A stretch of DNA of 64,000 bases. Origin: Metellina segmentata (Eukaryota; Arthropoda; Arachnida; Araneae; Tetragnathidae). The stretch spans positions 123,763,967 through 123,827,966 of the forward strand of contig OX375881.1 in the NCBI GenBank assembly GCA_947359465.1, read 5' to 3'. The position numbers and the translations under genes were made by a program. Below, in pieces: positions 43,385-56,677 of this stretch (the first letter of the stretch is position 1; every line of letters starts with the position of its first letter). The notes beneath the pieces were generated by a model that ran no database searches, had not been told where the DNA came from, and was given only the letters and a program-made list of their open reading frames with translations.

Positions 43385-44970
43385 CTGAGAATAAATTATT
43401 ATATCATCTATAAAGCTCTCTGCGTAATCTGAGTGTGCCCTCAACGCTTGGTTCATAAACCTTTGGAAAGTGGCTGAGGCTCCTGAGACTCCAAATGGCA
43501 TGACCCTCCATTGGTATTGCCCTTTGGGTGACACAAAACTAGTTAGTTCTTTCGAACTCTCCTCCATCGGAATCTCCCAATATCCCTTTAAAAGGTCGAG
43601 AGTAGTTAGGAATTTTGCACGTCCTGCCTTGAATCTTAATTCATCCGAATTTTGCATTGGGAACGCTACAATCTGACTCTCCACATTGAGACCTCGATAG
43701 TCGCAACACAACCGTACAGTACCATCCTTTTTTGCCACACAGACTATGGGGTAGGCAATCTCCGCTGTAGACGGTTCAATGAGCTCCCTCATTATCAACT
43801 CCTCAATCTGCTTCTCGACCTGCGGTTTAATTGACTCGGGTATCCTATAAATGTGCGGTTGTTTCCGTTCTACGCCCGGTTTCAGTCGAATTGTGTGGGA
43901 CTCTACATTGGCTTTCCTCATCTCTCCATTGAATAGAGAGCCAAATACGTTCAACAAAGAACACAATTCTCGTTTCTGATGTCCTCGTAAGTGATCAAGT
44001 CCCTTGCTCTTACCGAACGTCTCGATATCTTGCCTGCCGTTTATTGGTTTGTCAATAGGCGCGTCCAGGACTTCTCCGAATTCTTCGTCTGACTCATATA
44101 TTACTCCCACTGCCCCGATGGGTTGTACGTACTTGCGTATCTTATTTTGATGTAAATGACGGGAACTACCATCTGACAACTTCACTATATACGAGTGGGG
44201 TGATTTGACTTCCACTATTTCTCCTGGCCCCATCCATCTCGAACAAAGCTTGTTTGTACTGTCGGGAAACAGGACAACTACTTCATCACCCAGTCCGAAC
44301 TGTCGATTGGAGGACCTTAAATTGTGGAGATGGACGTACCGTGCCTGTTGTACTTCAGCCTGTGTCGTAGCGAATTCCTGAGCCGATTTTAGCCTATCTC
44401 TGAGTGACCTGAGATATTCTGAGACTGATTCCCCCACTCCTTGAGGTATCACGGCTTCTTCCACCCAACTGGATTTTAAAATCGCCAACGGGCCTTCCGG
44501 TAAAAGACCGTACATTAACATGAACGGTGGTACACCCGTAGTGGAACTTGGCGCTTCTCTATACGCCCATAATAAATAGGGTAGTAATTTATCCCACTCT
44601 CTTCCTTGATCACTAATAGCATGATGAAGCATATTTTTCATGGTCCCTATAAACCTTTCCACTAATCCGTTCGCGGAGTATCCAGGTGTCGAAAACTTTG
44701 GGGTTACGTCCAACTTACCCAAAAATTCCTTGGTTAACAGGGATGCAAAACTTGTCCCATTATCCATAGCGATAATCCGTGGAACCCCCATCCTCATGAA
44801 CACCTCAGTGAATGCCTCACAGGTTGCCTTTGCAGTTAACGATCTCAAAGGTACCGCCTCCGGCCATCTACTGTGTTGTTCCATAATGCATAACACTTAC
44901 TGATGCCCCCTTGAAGATTTAGGCTCTACTGGCCCAAAAATGTCCGCATTAACCACCTGAAACGGCAACT
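42546..44970 (-). pseudogene. unit A: Ty3/Gypsy pol in the order integrase - RT - RNase H
   Basis: Read right to left: integrase core with V-N-A-D-I-F-G-P-V (first Asp, 44942-44944), an in-frame TAA at 44897-44899, A-M-D-N-G-T-S-F (second Asp) and N-G-L-V-E-R-F (Glu); a GPY-like module (W-M-G-P-G-E-I-V-E-V, near 44220); then in the same frame RT with C-D-Y-R-G-L-N, L-D-L-L-K-G-Y-W and S-F-I-D-D-I-I-I-Y (near 43400); then RNase H (H-T-D-A-S-A-T-G, E-R-E-A-Y, H-T-D-H-N-P-L), ending S-R-M-Y-E-E-Q-C at 42546. The (CA)26 tract at 43330 shifts the frame between RT and RNase H. Gag, protease and the integrase zinc finger are missing. Confidence 0.88.
43330..43381. repeat. unit A: (CA)26 tract inside RT
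   Basis: 52 nt, just after the F-I-D-D box, between Thr and Trp codons. With one CA the frame reads Thr-Trp-Glu-Asp; 26 units put RNase H out of frame. Confidence 0.93.
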
Positions 44971-47900
44971 CAGGAGACCTATTTAAGAAGCAATGATTCC
45001 ATCAACATTTACTATTAGAAAAGATTACGATGATGGCCAAACATGTGGAGGTGTTGCACTGCTTACCTCCCATGACTTGCCAGTCACTCAAATTAACCTC
45101 AAAACAAATCTCCAAACTGTTGCTGTAAGGCTTCACGTCAATATCTTAACTGCAATATGTAATTTAAGCTTACCTCCTAAAACCCATATCACCACTTCTG
45201 AATTAAATAATTTAATCGATCAACTTCCGCAACCATTCATTGTACTTTGTGACCTAAATGGCCATAATATTCTCTGGGGCAATTCAGACATTAATCGTAG
45301 AGGCAAACAAATTGAAAAACTAATAACGGACAATGATTTATGTATAATGAATAACGGCCAACCTACTTACTTTCACTTACCTTCACTTACTTACCATTCA
45401 ATAGATCTGGCAATTTGCACTCCTTCAATTTTGCAGTTTTGGACTTTTTGTGTGGTTCCTTACCTTTACAATAGTGACCATTATCCTATAAAACTAAAAT
45501 ATGCAGGCCAATACTAACCCTCCTCTGTCAGCCAAACTAACTATATATTTGAAACTGCAAACTGGCCACTCTTTACTAGCCTCGCAGATATTTCTAACAC
45601 AGTAGAAACTGGTGACATCGATGAAGTCACTTCAAGGATAACAGACATAATTATAGCTAGTGCTGACGCCTCAATTAAAAAAGTCAGAAATACGCCTAAA
45701 AAACCAAAAGAAACCTTGGTGGAATGAGGAATGTAGCGATGCGTATCGGAAGCAAAGGAAAGCCTGGAATATCTTCAATAGATATCCAACAAGAGAAAAC
45801 TATATTATTTATAAAAAAACAAAAGCTGCCTTTCGAAAAATTCAACGACTTAGTAAGAGGGATTCTTGGATAAATTATGTCAATAGTATAAATAGTAAGA
45901 CCACAAGTAAACAACTATGGAACAGGATTAAAAGAATTTCCGGTGTTTAACCCAATAGACAAATTCCTATTCTAGAACATAACAATCAAATACTATCGGC
46001 ACCCAAATACATAGCAAGCACAATTGCTTCATGCCTTTCCGAAATATCTAGCTCCAATAACTACACTGAAAGTTTAAAAAAAATTAAAGTTGCATCTGAA
46101 AAGACTAAAGTTAATTTTACTTCAAACTGCATACTATCATATAATTGTGATTTTACTTTCTCCGAATTGACAAAGGCTTTATCCTTAGTTAACAAATCAA
46201 CTCCTGGCCCAGATAATATTAGTTACATCATGCTCAAACATTTATCAACTAGTTCTCTAAATAACCTCTTGAAATTTTACAGTATAATTTGGAACGAGCA
46301 CACTTTTCCGCAGTCATGGAGGTATGCTAATATAATACCCATACTTAAGCCGAATAAAGATCCCAAGAACCCTTCCAACTACCGTCCATTAGCCCTGACA
46401 AGCTGCTTATGCAAAATTTTAGAAAAGATGATCAACGCGAGGTTAATTTATATTTTAGAAAAGGATGAATGTCTCTCTCCATTTCAAATTGGTTTCAGGA
46501 AAAATTGATCCACTATTGATAATCTTGACTGAAATCAGAAACGCATTTGTACAAAATAAACATCTCGTCTCGATTTTTTTCGATATCGAAAAAGCTTACG
46601 ATCGAACATGGAGACATGGAATTTTAAAAGATATTTTTAATTATGATATAAGAGGAAATCTGCCAATTTTTATTCAAATTTTTTTAGAAAAAAAGATATT
46701 TTAAAGTAAAGATTGGATCAATTTTTTCAGATGTTTTTACTCAAGAGGAGGGAGTGCCACAAGGCAGTGTTTTAAGTGTTACTTTATTTATTTTAAAAAT
46801 TAACAATATTGTTTCTCAATTGCCTCCTTCAGTTAACGGTCGTATTTACGTTGACGATCTGCCAATTTCATGCGCAGCTAAAGACATTCGTTTAATAGAG
46901 TAATATAACTTCAACAGGCCGTTAACAAAATCACACATTGGACTAACGGAAATGGTTTCAGTTTCTCACCTTCCAAAACCGCGTGTGTTCATTTTTGTAA
47001 AAAAATGAAATCTTCACCTTGACCCTGAAATATTTTTCAAAGATATTTTAATTAATGTTGTGGACAATATCAAATTTTTAGGTATCATATTTGACAAGAA
47101 GTTGACTTTTCAACCGCATATTTTAAATCTACGCAAACGTTGCGAAAACGCTCTTAACATCTTACGAGTTTTATCAAAATTATCATGGGGATCCGATCGA
47201 GCTTGTCTTTTAAAAATATATAGAGCATTATAATACGATCAAAATTACATTACGGCTGCGTGATGTATGGTTCAGCAAGAAAATCTGCTCTTCAAATCCT
47301 GAACATTATCCACCACACAGCTTTACGTTTATGTTCTAGTGCCTTTAGGACTTCACCCGTAAGCAGCTTGTATGTAGAATCTTTTGATCCTCCCCTGGAC
47401 TTAAGACGACAGTTGTTGTCCTTGGAATATTATTTTAGATTAACCTCAACTCCTCATCACCCATTGCATACCTTTCATCACAGTCCATATTTAAAACGCC
47501 TTTATCAAGCAAAAACATCCTTCATCCCTACATTCCACTTAAGAATGCTGGATTTAACGAACGGATCCCCTAAATTTCTTCACTTGATGTCTCCCAGAAA
47601 AAACTGTATTATTTCTCTCCTTGGTTTAATCATGATTTTGAATTTCAAAACTCCTTCCAAGATTTTTATAAGGCAGATACTTCTGATATTATTTACAAAC
47701 AACTCTTTCTAAAGCATTTAGAAAAATACTCTAATTGTATACATATTTATACGGACGGGACTAAAAAGGCAAACTATGTTGGAGCTGCGTTCACTATTAA
47801 TGATTCCCTTCACAGTTTCAAACTTCATTATTCATGTTCTGTTTTTACCGCTGAAATAATGGCCATCTATAAAGCACTAGAACATATATCCGATCATTGT

Positions 47901-48123
47901 CATAAAAATAAATCATTTTCACAGATTCATTAAGTGAACAGTCATTAAAACATCCTGATCATGACAAGTCATCCCATTGTTTTAGAGTCACTGAAAATAA
48001 TTTATCATCTTTCATCCAAAAATTTTAGCTTGGTATTTTGTTGGATTCCATCTCACGTTGGGATATCAAGAAATGAGATTATCGACAAAATCGCCAAATC
48101 GGCCGTAAATCATATTAGTTGCT
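44971..48123 (+). pseudogene. unit B: Jockey-like fragment (dead)
   Basis: Same content as in unit A, with the junction C-A-A-C-T-CAGGAGACC at its left edge where Gypsy sequence replaces the Jockey endonuclease start. It has G-N in the endonuclease (C-D-L-N-G-H-N...W-G-N-S), and the linker P-W-W-N-E-E-C is in frame with its neighbours (45660-45950). The TGA in the RT tail (near 47006) is shared with A and D. Confidence 0.85.
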
Positions 48124-48875
48124 TGACAGTTCTTCCTTAGGCTGATTTCCTAATCCTCTGCCTTGTGGTCCTCCAAACAGTAACACTAGTCCATGAGCAT
48201 ATTTCACTTATTTATTTACAAATTTCTTGACTATAGTATTTACAGGTATAATACATGGTCGGGAATAATACCCTTCGATCTCCAGCGCAAAACAAAACGT
48301 CCTGCTTCCTCGCTGGTCTTCGTGCAAGTCCTTTCTCTTTTAAACCCTCCCCAAACGGGTTCCTTTTCCAAAAACCCGAGGGGGACCCCCGTGGAGTTCG
48401 ATTCTATGTCCATCGACCCGTCCCAAACCCGGTGAGGTTACGGGAAACTTCACACCTCCCCTCCGGTTTATAATTACGGGGCCACTTGGTCCCGAAATTG
48501 AAACCATAACAAAAAAATACAATGACGAATACCCCTCTCCTCGGGCAACGTCATCATTCCAAATCCAGATACCCAAAAAGGTGTATTGATGTTTGTGTCC
48601 CCAAGTCGGCAGGTATGCCTGAAATGAGTCTCTCATGCGTGAGCTCACAAACTTAAATTTTACAACTGTAATTATAACTTCTATGCTATCTTTGCACTTA
48701 TGATAACAAAACAGTTTACTCAAAATACCAAAATGTTAATCCGTTTAATTAAAGAATACTAGCAATCCAAAACATATTCTTAAATACAGTTGTTTCGTGT
48801 AAACAAACCCAATAAATTGCTATATTATGGGATCCATTGATACAGTACAACATATCTTTAGTGATCATAAAATCA
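48124..48875 (-). other. unit B: Gypsy 3' region
   Basis: Same as in unit A by eye, including GTGGTCC near 48166 where units C and D have GTCGTCC. Confidence 0.5.
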
Positions 48876-49657
48876 CTAGCATTGTTCTTCATACATTCTC
48901 GATAAAGCATCAGCATCGGCATTTAAAATACCTGGCTTATGAGCTATCGATACGTTGTACCGAGGTAATGCCAATGCCCACCTCTGAAGTCTGGCGTTTT
49001 TGGGTACACCTTCCGTTAAATATTTCAATGGATTATGGTCAGTGTGCAACAGTATACTCTGACCATACGTCCAAGTGTCAAATTTTCCCAAAGCCCAAAT
49101 TACCGCGTAAGCCTCTCTTTCAATTGCGCTCCATTTCATTTGCGCAGGTGTGAGCTTTTGGCTTGCGAATGTTATTGGTCTTGGGTAGCCTTTCTCATCT
49201 CCCTGAACCAGACAGGCTCCTATACCCGTTGCTGAGGCATCTGTGTGGATTTCAAACGGCTTATTAATATCCGGTGTAGACAGATATACCGCTTTACACA
49301 AAGCCTCTTTAAGTTTCTTAAACGCGTTGTCGGCGTCATCGGTCCATGGGATAACATTGGGGACTGGTTTCTTCGTTAACTCTGTTAGGGGTTTCGCTAT
49401 TTCCGCATAGCGTGGCACATACTCCCTGTAGTAGTTCATGAGCCCTAACACTGACCGTAGTGCCTTTTTCGTTTTAGGCACGTTCAACTGCTGTATTGTC
49501 GCTATTTTCCCAGGATCTGGACCATGTTTCCCTGAACCCACCACGTGCCCCAAATACCTTACTTCTGCCTTCGCGAAGGAACACTTTTCCAAATTAGCCG
49601 CGAAGTTCAAAGACCTTAGAGTTTGGAGTACTGCTTTTAGATGAGTCAAGTGGTCCT

Positions 49658-49716
<59 letters not shown>

Positions 49717-51302
49717 CTGAGAATAAATTATTATATCATCTATAAAGCTCTCTGCGTAATCTGAGTGTGCCCTCAACGCTTGGTTCATAAACCTTTGGAA
49801 AGTGGCTGAGGCTCCTGAGACTCCAAATGGCATGACCCTCCATTGGTATTGCCCTTTGGGTGACACAAAACTAGTTAGTTCTTTCGAACTCTCCTCCATC
49901 GGAATCTCCCAATATCCCTTTAAAAGGTCGAGAGTAGTTAGGAATTTTGCACGTCCTGCCTTGAATCTTAATTCATCCGAATTTTGCATTGGGAACGCTA
50001 CAATCTGACTCTCCACATTGAGACCTCGATAGTCGCAACACAACCGTACAGTACCATCCTTTTTTGCCACACAGACTATGGGGTAGGCAATCTCCGCTGT
50101 AGACGGTTCAATGAGCTCCCTCATTATCAACTCCTCAATCTGCTTCTCGACCTGCGGTTTAATTGACTCGGGTATCCTATAAATGTGCGGTTGTTTCCGT
50201 TCTACGCCCGGTTTCAGTCGAATTGTGTGGGACTCTACATTGGCTTTCCTCATCTCTCCATTGAATAGAGAGCCAAATACGTTCAACAAAGAACACAATT
50301 CTCGTTTCTGATGTCCTCGTAAGTGATCAAGTCCCTTGCTCTTACCGAACGTCTCGATATCTTGCCTGCCGTTTATTGGTTTGTCAATAGGCGCGTCCAG
50401 GACTTCTCCGAATTCTTCGTCTGACTCATATATTACTCCCACTGCCCCGATGGGTTGTACGTACTTGCGTATCTTATTTTGATGTAAATGACGGGAACTA
50501 CCATCTGACAACTTCACTATATACGAGTGGGGTGATTTGACTTCCACTATTTCTCCTGGCCCCATCCATCTCGAACAAAGCTTGTTTGTACTGTCGGGAA
50601 ACAGGACAACTACTTCATCACCCAGTCCGAACTGTCGATTGGAGGACCTTAAATTGTGGAGATGGACGTACCGTGCCTGTTGTACTTCAGCCTGTGTCGT
50701 AGCGAATTCCTGAGCCGATTTTAGCCTATCTCTGAGTGACCTGAGATATTCTGAGACTGATTCCCCCACTCCTTGAGGTATCACGGCTTCTTCCACCCAA
50801 CTGGATTTTAAAATCGCCAACGGGCCTTCCGGTAAAAGACCGTACATTAACATGAACGGTGGTACACCCGTAGTGGAACTTGGCGCTTCTCTATACGCCC
50901 ATAATAAATAGGGTAGTAATTTATCCCACTCTCTTCCTTGATCACTAATAGCATGATGAAGCATATTTTTCATGGTCCCTATAAACCTTTCCACTAATCC
51001 GTTCGCGGAGTATCCAGGTGTCGAAAACTTTGGGGTTACGTCCAACTTACCCAAAAATTCCTTGGTTAACAGGGATGCAAAACTTGTCCCATTATCCATA
51101 GCGATAATCCGTGGAACCCCCATCCTCATGAACACCTCAGTGAATGCCTCACAGGTTGCCTTTGCAGTTAACGATCTCAAAGGTACCGCCTCCGGCCATC
51201 TACTGTGTTGTTCCATAATGCATAACACTTACTGATGCCCCCTTGAAGATTTAGGCTCTACTGGCCCAAAAATGTCCGCATTAACCACCTGAAACGGCAA
51301 CT
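48876..51302 (-). pseudogene. unit B: integrase - RT - RNase H pol
   Basis: Near-identical to unit A, sharing the TAA near 51229-51231, the loss of one Pro codon next to N-G-L-V-E-R-F and the Cys-for-Phe change in C-D-Y-R-G-L-N. The microsatellite is one unit longer and also out of frame, so the upstream frame runs through it and ends at 49594. Confidence 0.88.
49660..49713. repeat. unit B: (CA)27 tract inside RT
   Basis: 54 nt at the same codon position as in unit A; not a frame-preserving length. Confidence 0.93.
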
Positions 51303-54300
51303 CAGGAGACCTATTTAAGAAGCAATGATTCCATCAACATTTACTATTAGAAAAGATTACGATGATGGCCAAACATGTGGAGGTGTTGCACTGCTTACCT
51401 CCCATGACTTGCCAGTCACTCAAATTAACCTCAAAACAAATCTCCAAACTGTTGCTGTAAGGCTTCACGTCAATATCTTAACTGCAATATGTAATTTAAG
51501 CTTACCTCCTAAAACCCATATCACCACTTCTGAATTAAATAATTTAATCGATCAACTTCCGCAACCATTCATTGTACTTTGTGACCTAAATGGCCATAAT
51601 ATTCTCTGGGGCAATTCAGACATTAATCGTAGAGGCAAACAAATTGAAAAACTAATAACGGACAATGATTTATGTATAATGAATAACGGCCAACCTACTT
51701 ACTTTCACTTACCTTCACTTACTTACCATTCAATAGATCTGGCAATTTGCACTCCTTCAATTTTGCAGTTTTGGACTTTTTGTGTGGTTCCTTACCTTTA
51801 CAATAGTGACCATTATCCTATAAAACTAAAATATGCAGGCCAATACTAACCCTCCTCTGTCAGCCAAACTAACTATATATTTGAAACTGCAAACTGGCCA
51901 CTCTTTACTAGCCTCGCAGATATTTCTAACACAGTAGAAACTGGTGACATCGATGAAGTCACTTCAAGGATAACAGACATAATTATAGCTAGTGCTGACG
52001 CCTCAATTAAAAAAGTCAGAAATACGCCTAAAAAACCAAAAGAAACCTTGGTGGAATGAGGAATGTAGCGATGCGTATCGGAAGCAAAGGAAAGCCTGGA
52101 ATATCTTCAATAGATATCCAACAAGAGAAAACTATATTATTTATAAAAAAACAAAAGCTGCCTTTCGAAAAATTCAACGACTTAGTAAGAGGGATTCTTG
52201 GATAAATTATGTCAATAGTATAAATAGTAAGACCACAAGTAAACAACTATGGAACAGGATTAAAAGAATTTCCGGTGTTTAACCCAATAGACAAATTCCT
52301 ATTCTAGAACATAACAATCAAATACTATCGGCACCCAAATACATAGCAAGCACAATTGCTTCATGCCTTTCCGAAATATCTAGCTCCAATAACTACACTG
52401 AAAGTTTAAAAAAAATTAAAGTTGCATCTGAAAAGACTAAAGTTAATTTTACTTCAAACTGCATACTATCATATAATTGTGATTTTACTTTCTCCGAATT
52501 GACAAAGGCTTTATCCTTAGTTAACAAATCAACTCCTGGCCCAGATAATATTAGTTACATCATGCTCAAACATTTATCAACTAGTTCTCTAAATAACCTC
52601 TTGAAATTTTACAGTATAATTTGGAACGAGCACACTTTTCCGCAGTCATGGAGGTATGCTAATATAATACCCATACTTAAGCCGAATAAAGATCCCAAGA
52701 ACCCTTCCAACTACCGTCCATTAGCCCTGACAAGCTGTTTATGCAAAATTTTAGAAAAGATGATCAACGCGAGGTTAATTTATATTTTAGAAAAGGATGA
52801 ATGTCTCTCTCCATTTCAAATTGGTTTCAGGAAAAATTGATCCACTATTGATAATCTTGACTGAAATCAGAAACGCATTTGTACAAAATAAACATCTCGT
52901 CTCGATTTTTTTCGATATCGAAAAAGCTTACGATCGAACATGGAGACATGGAATTTTAAAAGATATTTTTAATTATGATATAAGAGGAAATCTGCCGATT
53001 TTTATTCAAATTTTTTTAGAAAAAAAGATATTTTAAAGTAAAGATTGGATCAATTTTTTCAGATGTTTTTACTCAAGAGGAGGGAGTGCCACAAGGCAGT
53101 GTTTTAAGTGTTACTTTATTTATTTTAAAAATTAACAATATTGTTTCTCAATTGTCTCCTTCAGTTAACGGTCGTATTTACGTTGACGATCTGCCAATTT
53201 CATGCGCAGCTAAAGACATTCGTTTAATAGAGTAATATAACTTCAACAGGCCGTTAACAAAATCACACATTGGACTAACGGAAATGGTTTCAGTTTCTCA
53301 CCTTCCAAAACCGCGTGTGTTCATTTTTGTAAAAAAACGAAATCTTCACCTTGACCCTGAAATATTTTTCAAAGATATTTTAATTAATGTTGTGGACAAT
53401 ATCAAATTTTTAGGTATCATATTTGACAAGAAGTTGACTTTTCAACCGCATATTTTAAATCTACGCAAACGTTGCGAAAACGCTCTTAACATCTTACGAG
53501 TTTTATCAAAATTATCATGGGGATCCGATCGAGCTTGTCTTTTAAAAATATATAGAGCATTATAATACGATCAAAATTACATTACGGCTGCGTGATGTAT
53601 GGTTCAGCAAGAAAATCTGCTCTTCAAACCCTGAACATTATCCACCACACAGCTTTACGTTTATGTTCTAGTGCCTTTAGGACTTCACCCGTAAGCAGCT
53701 TGTATGTAGAATCTTTTGATCCTCCCCTGGACTTAAGACGACAGTTGTTGTCCTTGGAATATTATTTTAGATTAACCTCAACTCCTCATCACCCATTGCA
53801 TACCATTCATCACAGTCCATATTTAAAACGCCTTTATCATGCAAAAACATCCTTCATCCCTACATTCCACTTAAGAATGCTGGATTTAATGAACGGATCC
53901 CCTAAATTTCTTCACTTGATGTCTCCCAGAAAAAACTGTATTATTTCTCTCCTTGGTTTAATCATGATTTTGAATTTCAAAACTCCTTCCAAGATTTTTA
54001 TAAGGCAGATACTTCTGATATTATTTACAAACAACTCTTTCTAAAGCATTTAGAAAAATACTCTAATTGTATACATATTTATACGGACGGGACTAAAAAG
54101 GCAAACTATGTTGGAGCTGCGTTCACTATTAATGATTCCCTTCACAGTTTCAAACTTCATTATTCATGTTCTGTTTTTACCGCTGAAATAATGGCCATCT
54201 ATAAAGCACTAGAACATATATCCGATCATTGTCATAAAAATAAATCATTTTCACAGATTCATTAAGTGAACAGTCATTAAAACATCCTGATCATGACAAG

Positions 54301-54455
54301 TCATCCCATTGTTTTAGAGTCACTGAAAATAATTTATCATCTTTCATCCAAAAATTTTAGCTTGGTATTTTGTTGGATTCCATCTCACGTTAGGATATCA
54401 AGAAATGAGATTATCGACAAAATCGCCAAATCGGCCGTAAATCATATTAGTTGCT
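51303..54455 (+). pseudogene. unit C: Jockey-like fragment (dead)
   Basis: As in B, but with an Arg codon CGA at 53338-53340 where A, B and D have TGA, so the RT tail frame 53284-53565 stays open. This looks like the ancestral state, with the stop arising by CpG decay or spread by exchange. Other differences: a G-to-A change in the RNase H H-V-G-I box and Leu-Ser for Leu-Pro near 53155. Confidence 0.85.
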
Positions 54456-55208
54456 TGACAGTTCTTCCTTAGGCTGATTTCCTAATCCTCTGCCTTGTCG
54501 TCCTCCAAACAGTAACACTAGTCCATGAGCATATTTCACTTATTTATTTACAAATTTCTTGACTATAGTATTTACAGGTATAATACATGGTCGGGAATAA
54601 TACCCTTCGATCTCCAGCGCAAAACAAAACGTCCTGCTTCCTCGCTGGTCTTCGTGCAAGTCCTTTCTCTTTTAAACCCTCCCCAAACGGGTTCCTTTTC
54701 CAAAAACCCGAGGGGGACCCCCGTGGAGTTCGATTCTATGTCCATCGACCCGTCCCAAACCCGGTGAGGTTACGGGAAACTTCACACCTCCCCTCCGGTT
54801 TATAATTACGGGGCCACTTGGTCCCGAAATTGAAACCATAACAAAAAAAATACAATGACGAATACCCCTCTCCTCGGGCAACGTCATCATTCCAAATCCA
54901 GATACCCAAAAAGGTGTATTGATGTTTGTGTCCCCAAGTCGGCAGGTATGCCTGAAATGAGTCTCTCATGCGTGAGCTCACAAACTTAAATTTTACAACT
55001 GTAATTATAACTTCTATGCTATCTTTGCACTTATGATAACAAAACAGTTTACTCAAAATACCAAAATGTTAATCCGTTTAATTAAAGAATACTAGCAATC
55101 CAAAACATATTCTTAAATACAGTTGTTTCGTGTAAACAAACCCAATAAATTGCTATATTATGGGATCCATTGATACAGTACAACATATCTTTAGTGATCA
55201 TAAAATCA
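54456..55208 (-). other. unit C: Gypsy 3' region
   Basis: Same as units A and B except GTCGTCC near 54498 and one extra A in the poly-A near 54843. Confidence 0.5.
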
Positions 55209-55990
55209 CTAGCATTGTTCTTCATACATTCTCGATAAAGCATCAGCATCGGCATTTAAAATACCTGGCTTATGAGCTATCGATACGTTGTACCGAGGTA
55301 AAGCCAATGCCCACCTCTGAAGTCTGGCGTTTTTGGGTACACCTTCCGTTAAATATTTCAATGGATTATGGTCAGTGTGCAACAGTATACTCTGACCATA
55401 CGTCCAAGTGTCAAATTTTCCCAAAGCCCAAATTACCGCGTAAGCCTCTCTTTCAATTGCGCTCCATTTCATTTGCGCAGGTGTGAGCTTTTGGCTTTCG
55501 AATGTTATTGGTCTTGGGTAGCCTTTCTCATCTCCCTGAACCAGACAGGCTCCTATACCCATTGCTGAGGCATCTGTGTGGATTTCAAGCGGCTTATTAA
55601 TATCCGGTGTAGACAGATATACCGCTTTACACAAAGCCTCTTTAAGTTTCTTAAACGCGTTGTCGGCGTCATCGGTCCATGGGATAACATTGGGGACTGG
55701 TTTCTTCGTTAACTCTGTTAGGGGTTTCGCTATTTCCGCATAGCGTGGCACATACTCCCTGTAGTAGTTCATGAGCCCTAACACTGACCGTAGTGCCTTT
55801 TTCGTTTTAGGCACGTTCAACTGCTGTATTGTCGCTATTTTCCCAGGATCTGGACCATGTTTCCCTGAACCCACCACGTGCCCCAAATACCTTACTTCTG
55901 CCTTCGCGAAGGAACACTTTTCCAAATTAGCCGCGAAGTTCAAAGACCTTAGAGTTTGGAGTACTGCTTTTAGATGAGTCAAGTGGTCCT

Positions 55991-55992
<2 letters not shown>

Positions 55993-56030
<38 letters not shown>
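55993..56030. repeat. unit C: (CA)19 tract inside RT, in frame
   Basis: 38 nt; compared with the one-unit ancestor this adds 36 nt, a multiple of three. Confidence 0.93.
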
Positions 56031-56033
<3 letters not shown>

Positions 56034-56240
56034 CTGAGAATAAATTATTATATCATCTATAAAGCTCTCTGCGTAATCTGAGTGTGCCCTCAACGCTTGG
56101 TTCATAACCCTTTGGAAAGTGGCTGCGGCTCCTGAGACTCCAAATGGCATGACCCTCCATTGGTATTGCCCTTTGGGTGACACAAAACTAGTTAGTTCTT
56201 TCGAACTCTCCTCCATCGGAATCTCCCAATATCCCTTTAA

Positions 56241-56262
56241 GGCTACAGTGGACACTTAAAAT
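56241..56262 (+). repeat. left terminal inverted repeat, transposon copy 2
   Basis: GGCTACAGTGGACACT followed by TAAAAT; partner at 59343-59364 differs at base 17 only. Confidence 0.93.
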
Positions 56263-56677
56263 GTCAAAAATTTACGAAATTGCAGAATTTTTTTTTTAGT
56301 TTATTTTGTTATTTTATATACTCTTCCATCAAACACAAAAAAAAATTCCGATTTTATGCTTTTTTTGCTGAGTTATGGGGTAGTTTCGTTTTCCTCCGCC
56401 ATGGCTACGCCCCTTTGTTTACGTTTTGCAGACACATAAACACAGCTGTCAAGTCAGCGAAAATATGGATTATTTTCTTTTCTCTTCTCAAAGCCTCACA
56501 ATTATTCAGAACAGTTTATAATTTATCAAATTTGAAATGGCAACAGTAAATTTTAACTGTATCTGTGACTGAAACCGCATATCATTATTTGTATACAAAC
56601 TTACAAAGCGTTTTTTTCCCATGTGCATATAAGCAGTAGCAATCATTTTCAAAAGCTGTTGTTATCATTTTGTTGCT
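56263..56677. other. 5' non-coding part of transposon copy 2
   Basis: AT-rich sequence before the transposase ATG; nothing else recognised. Confidence 0.6.

Noticed and set aside
42546..44970. Integrase-before-RT order as an artefact of the tandem duplication
   Set aside because: Both domains lie in one continuous frame inside each unit, well away from the unit junction.
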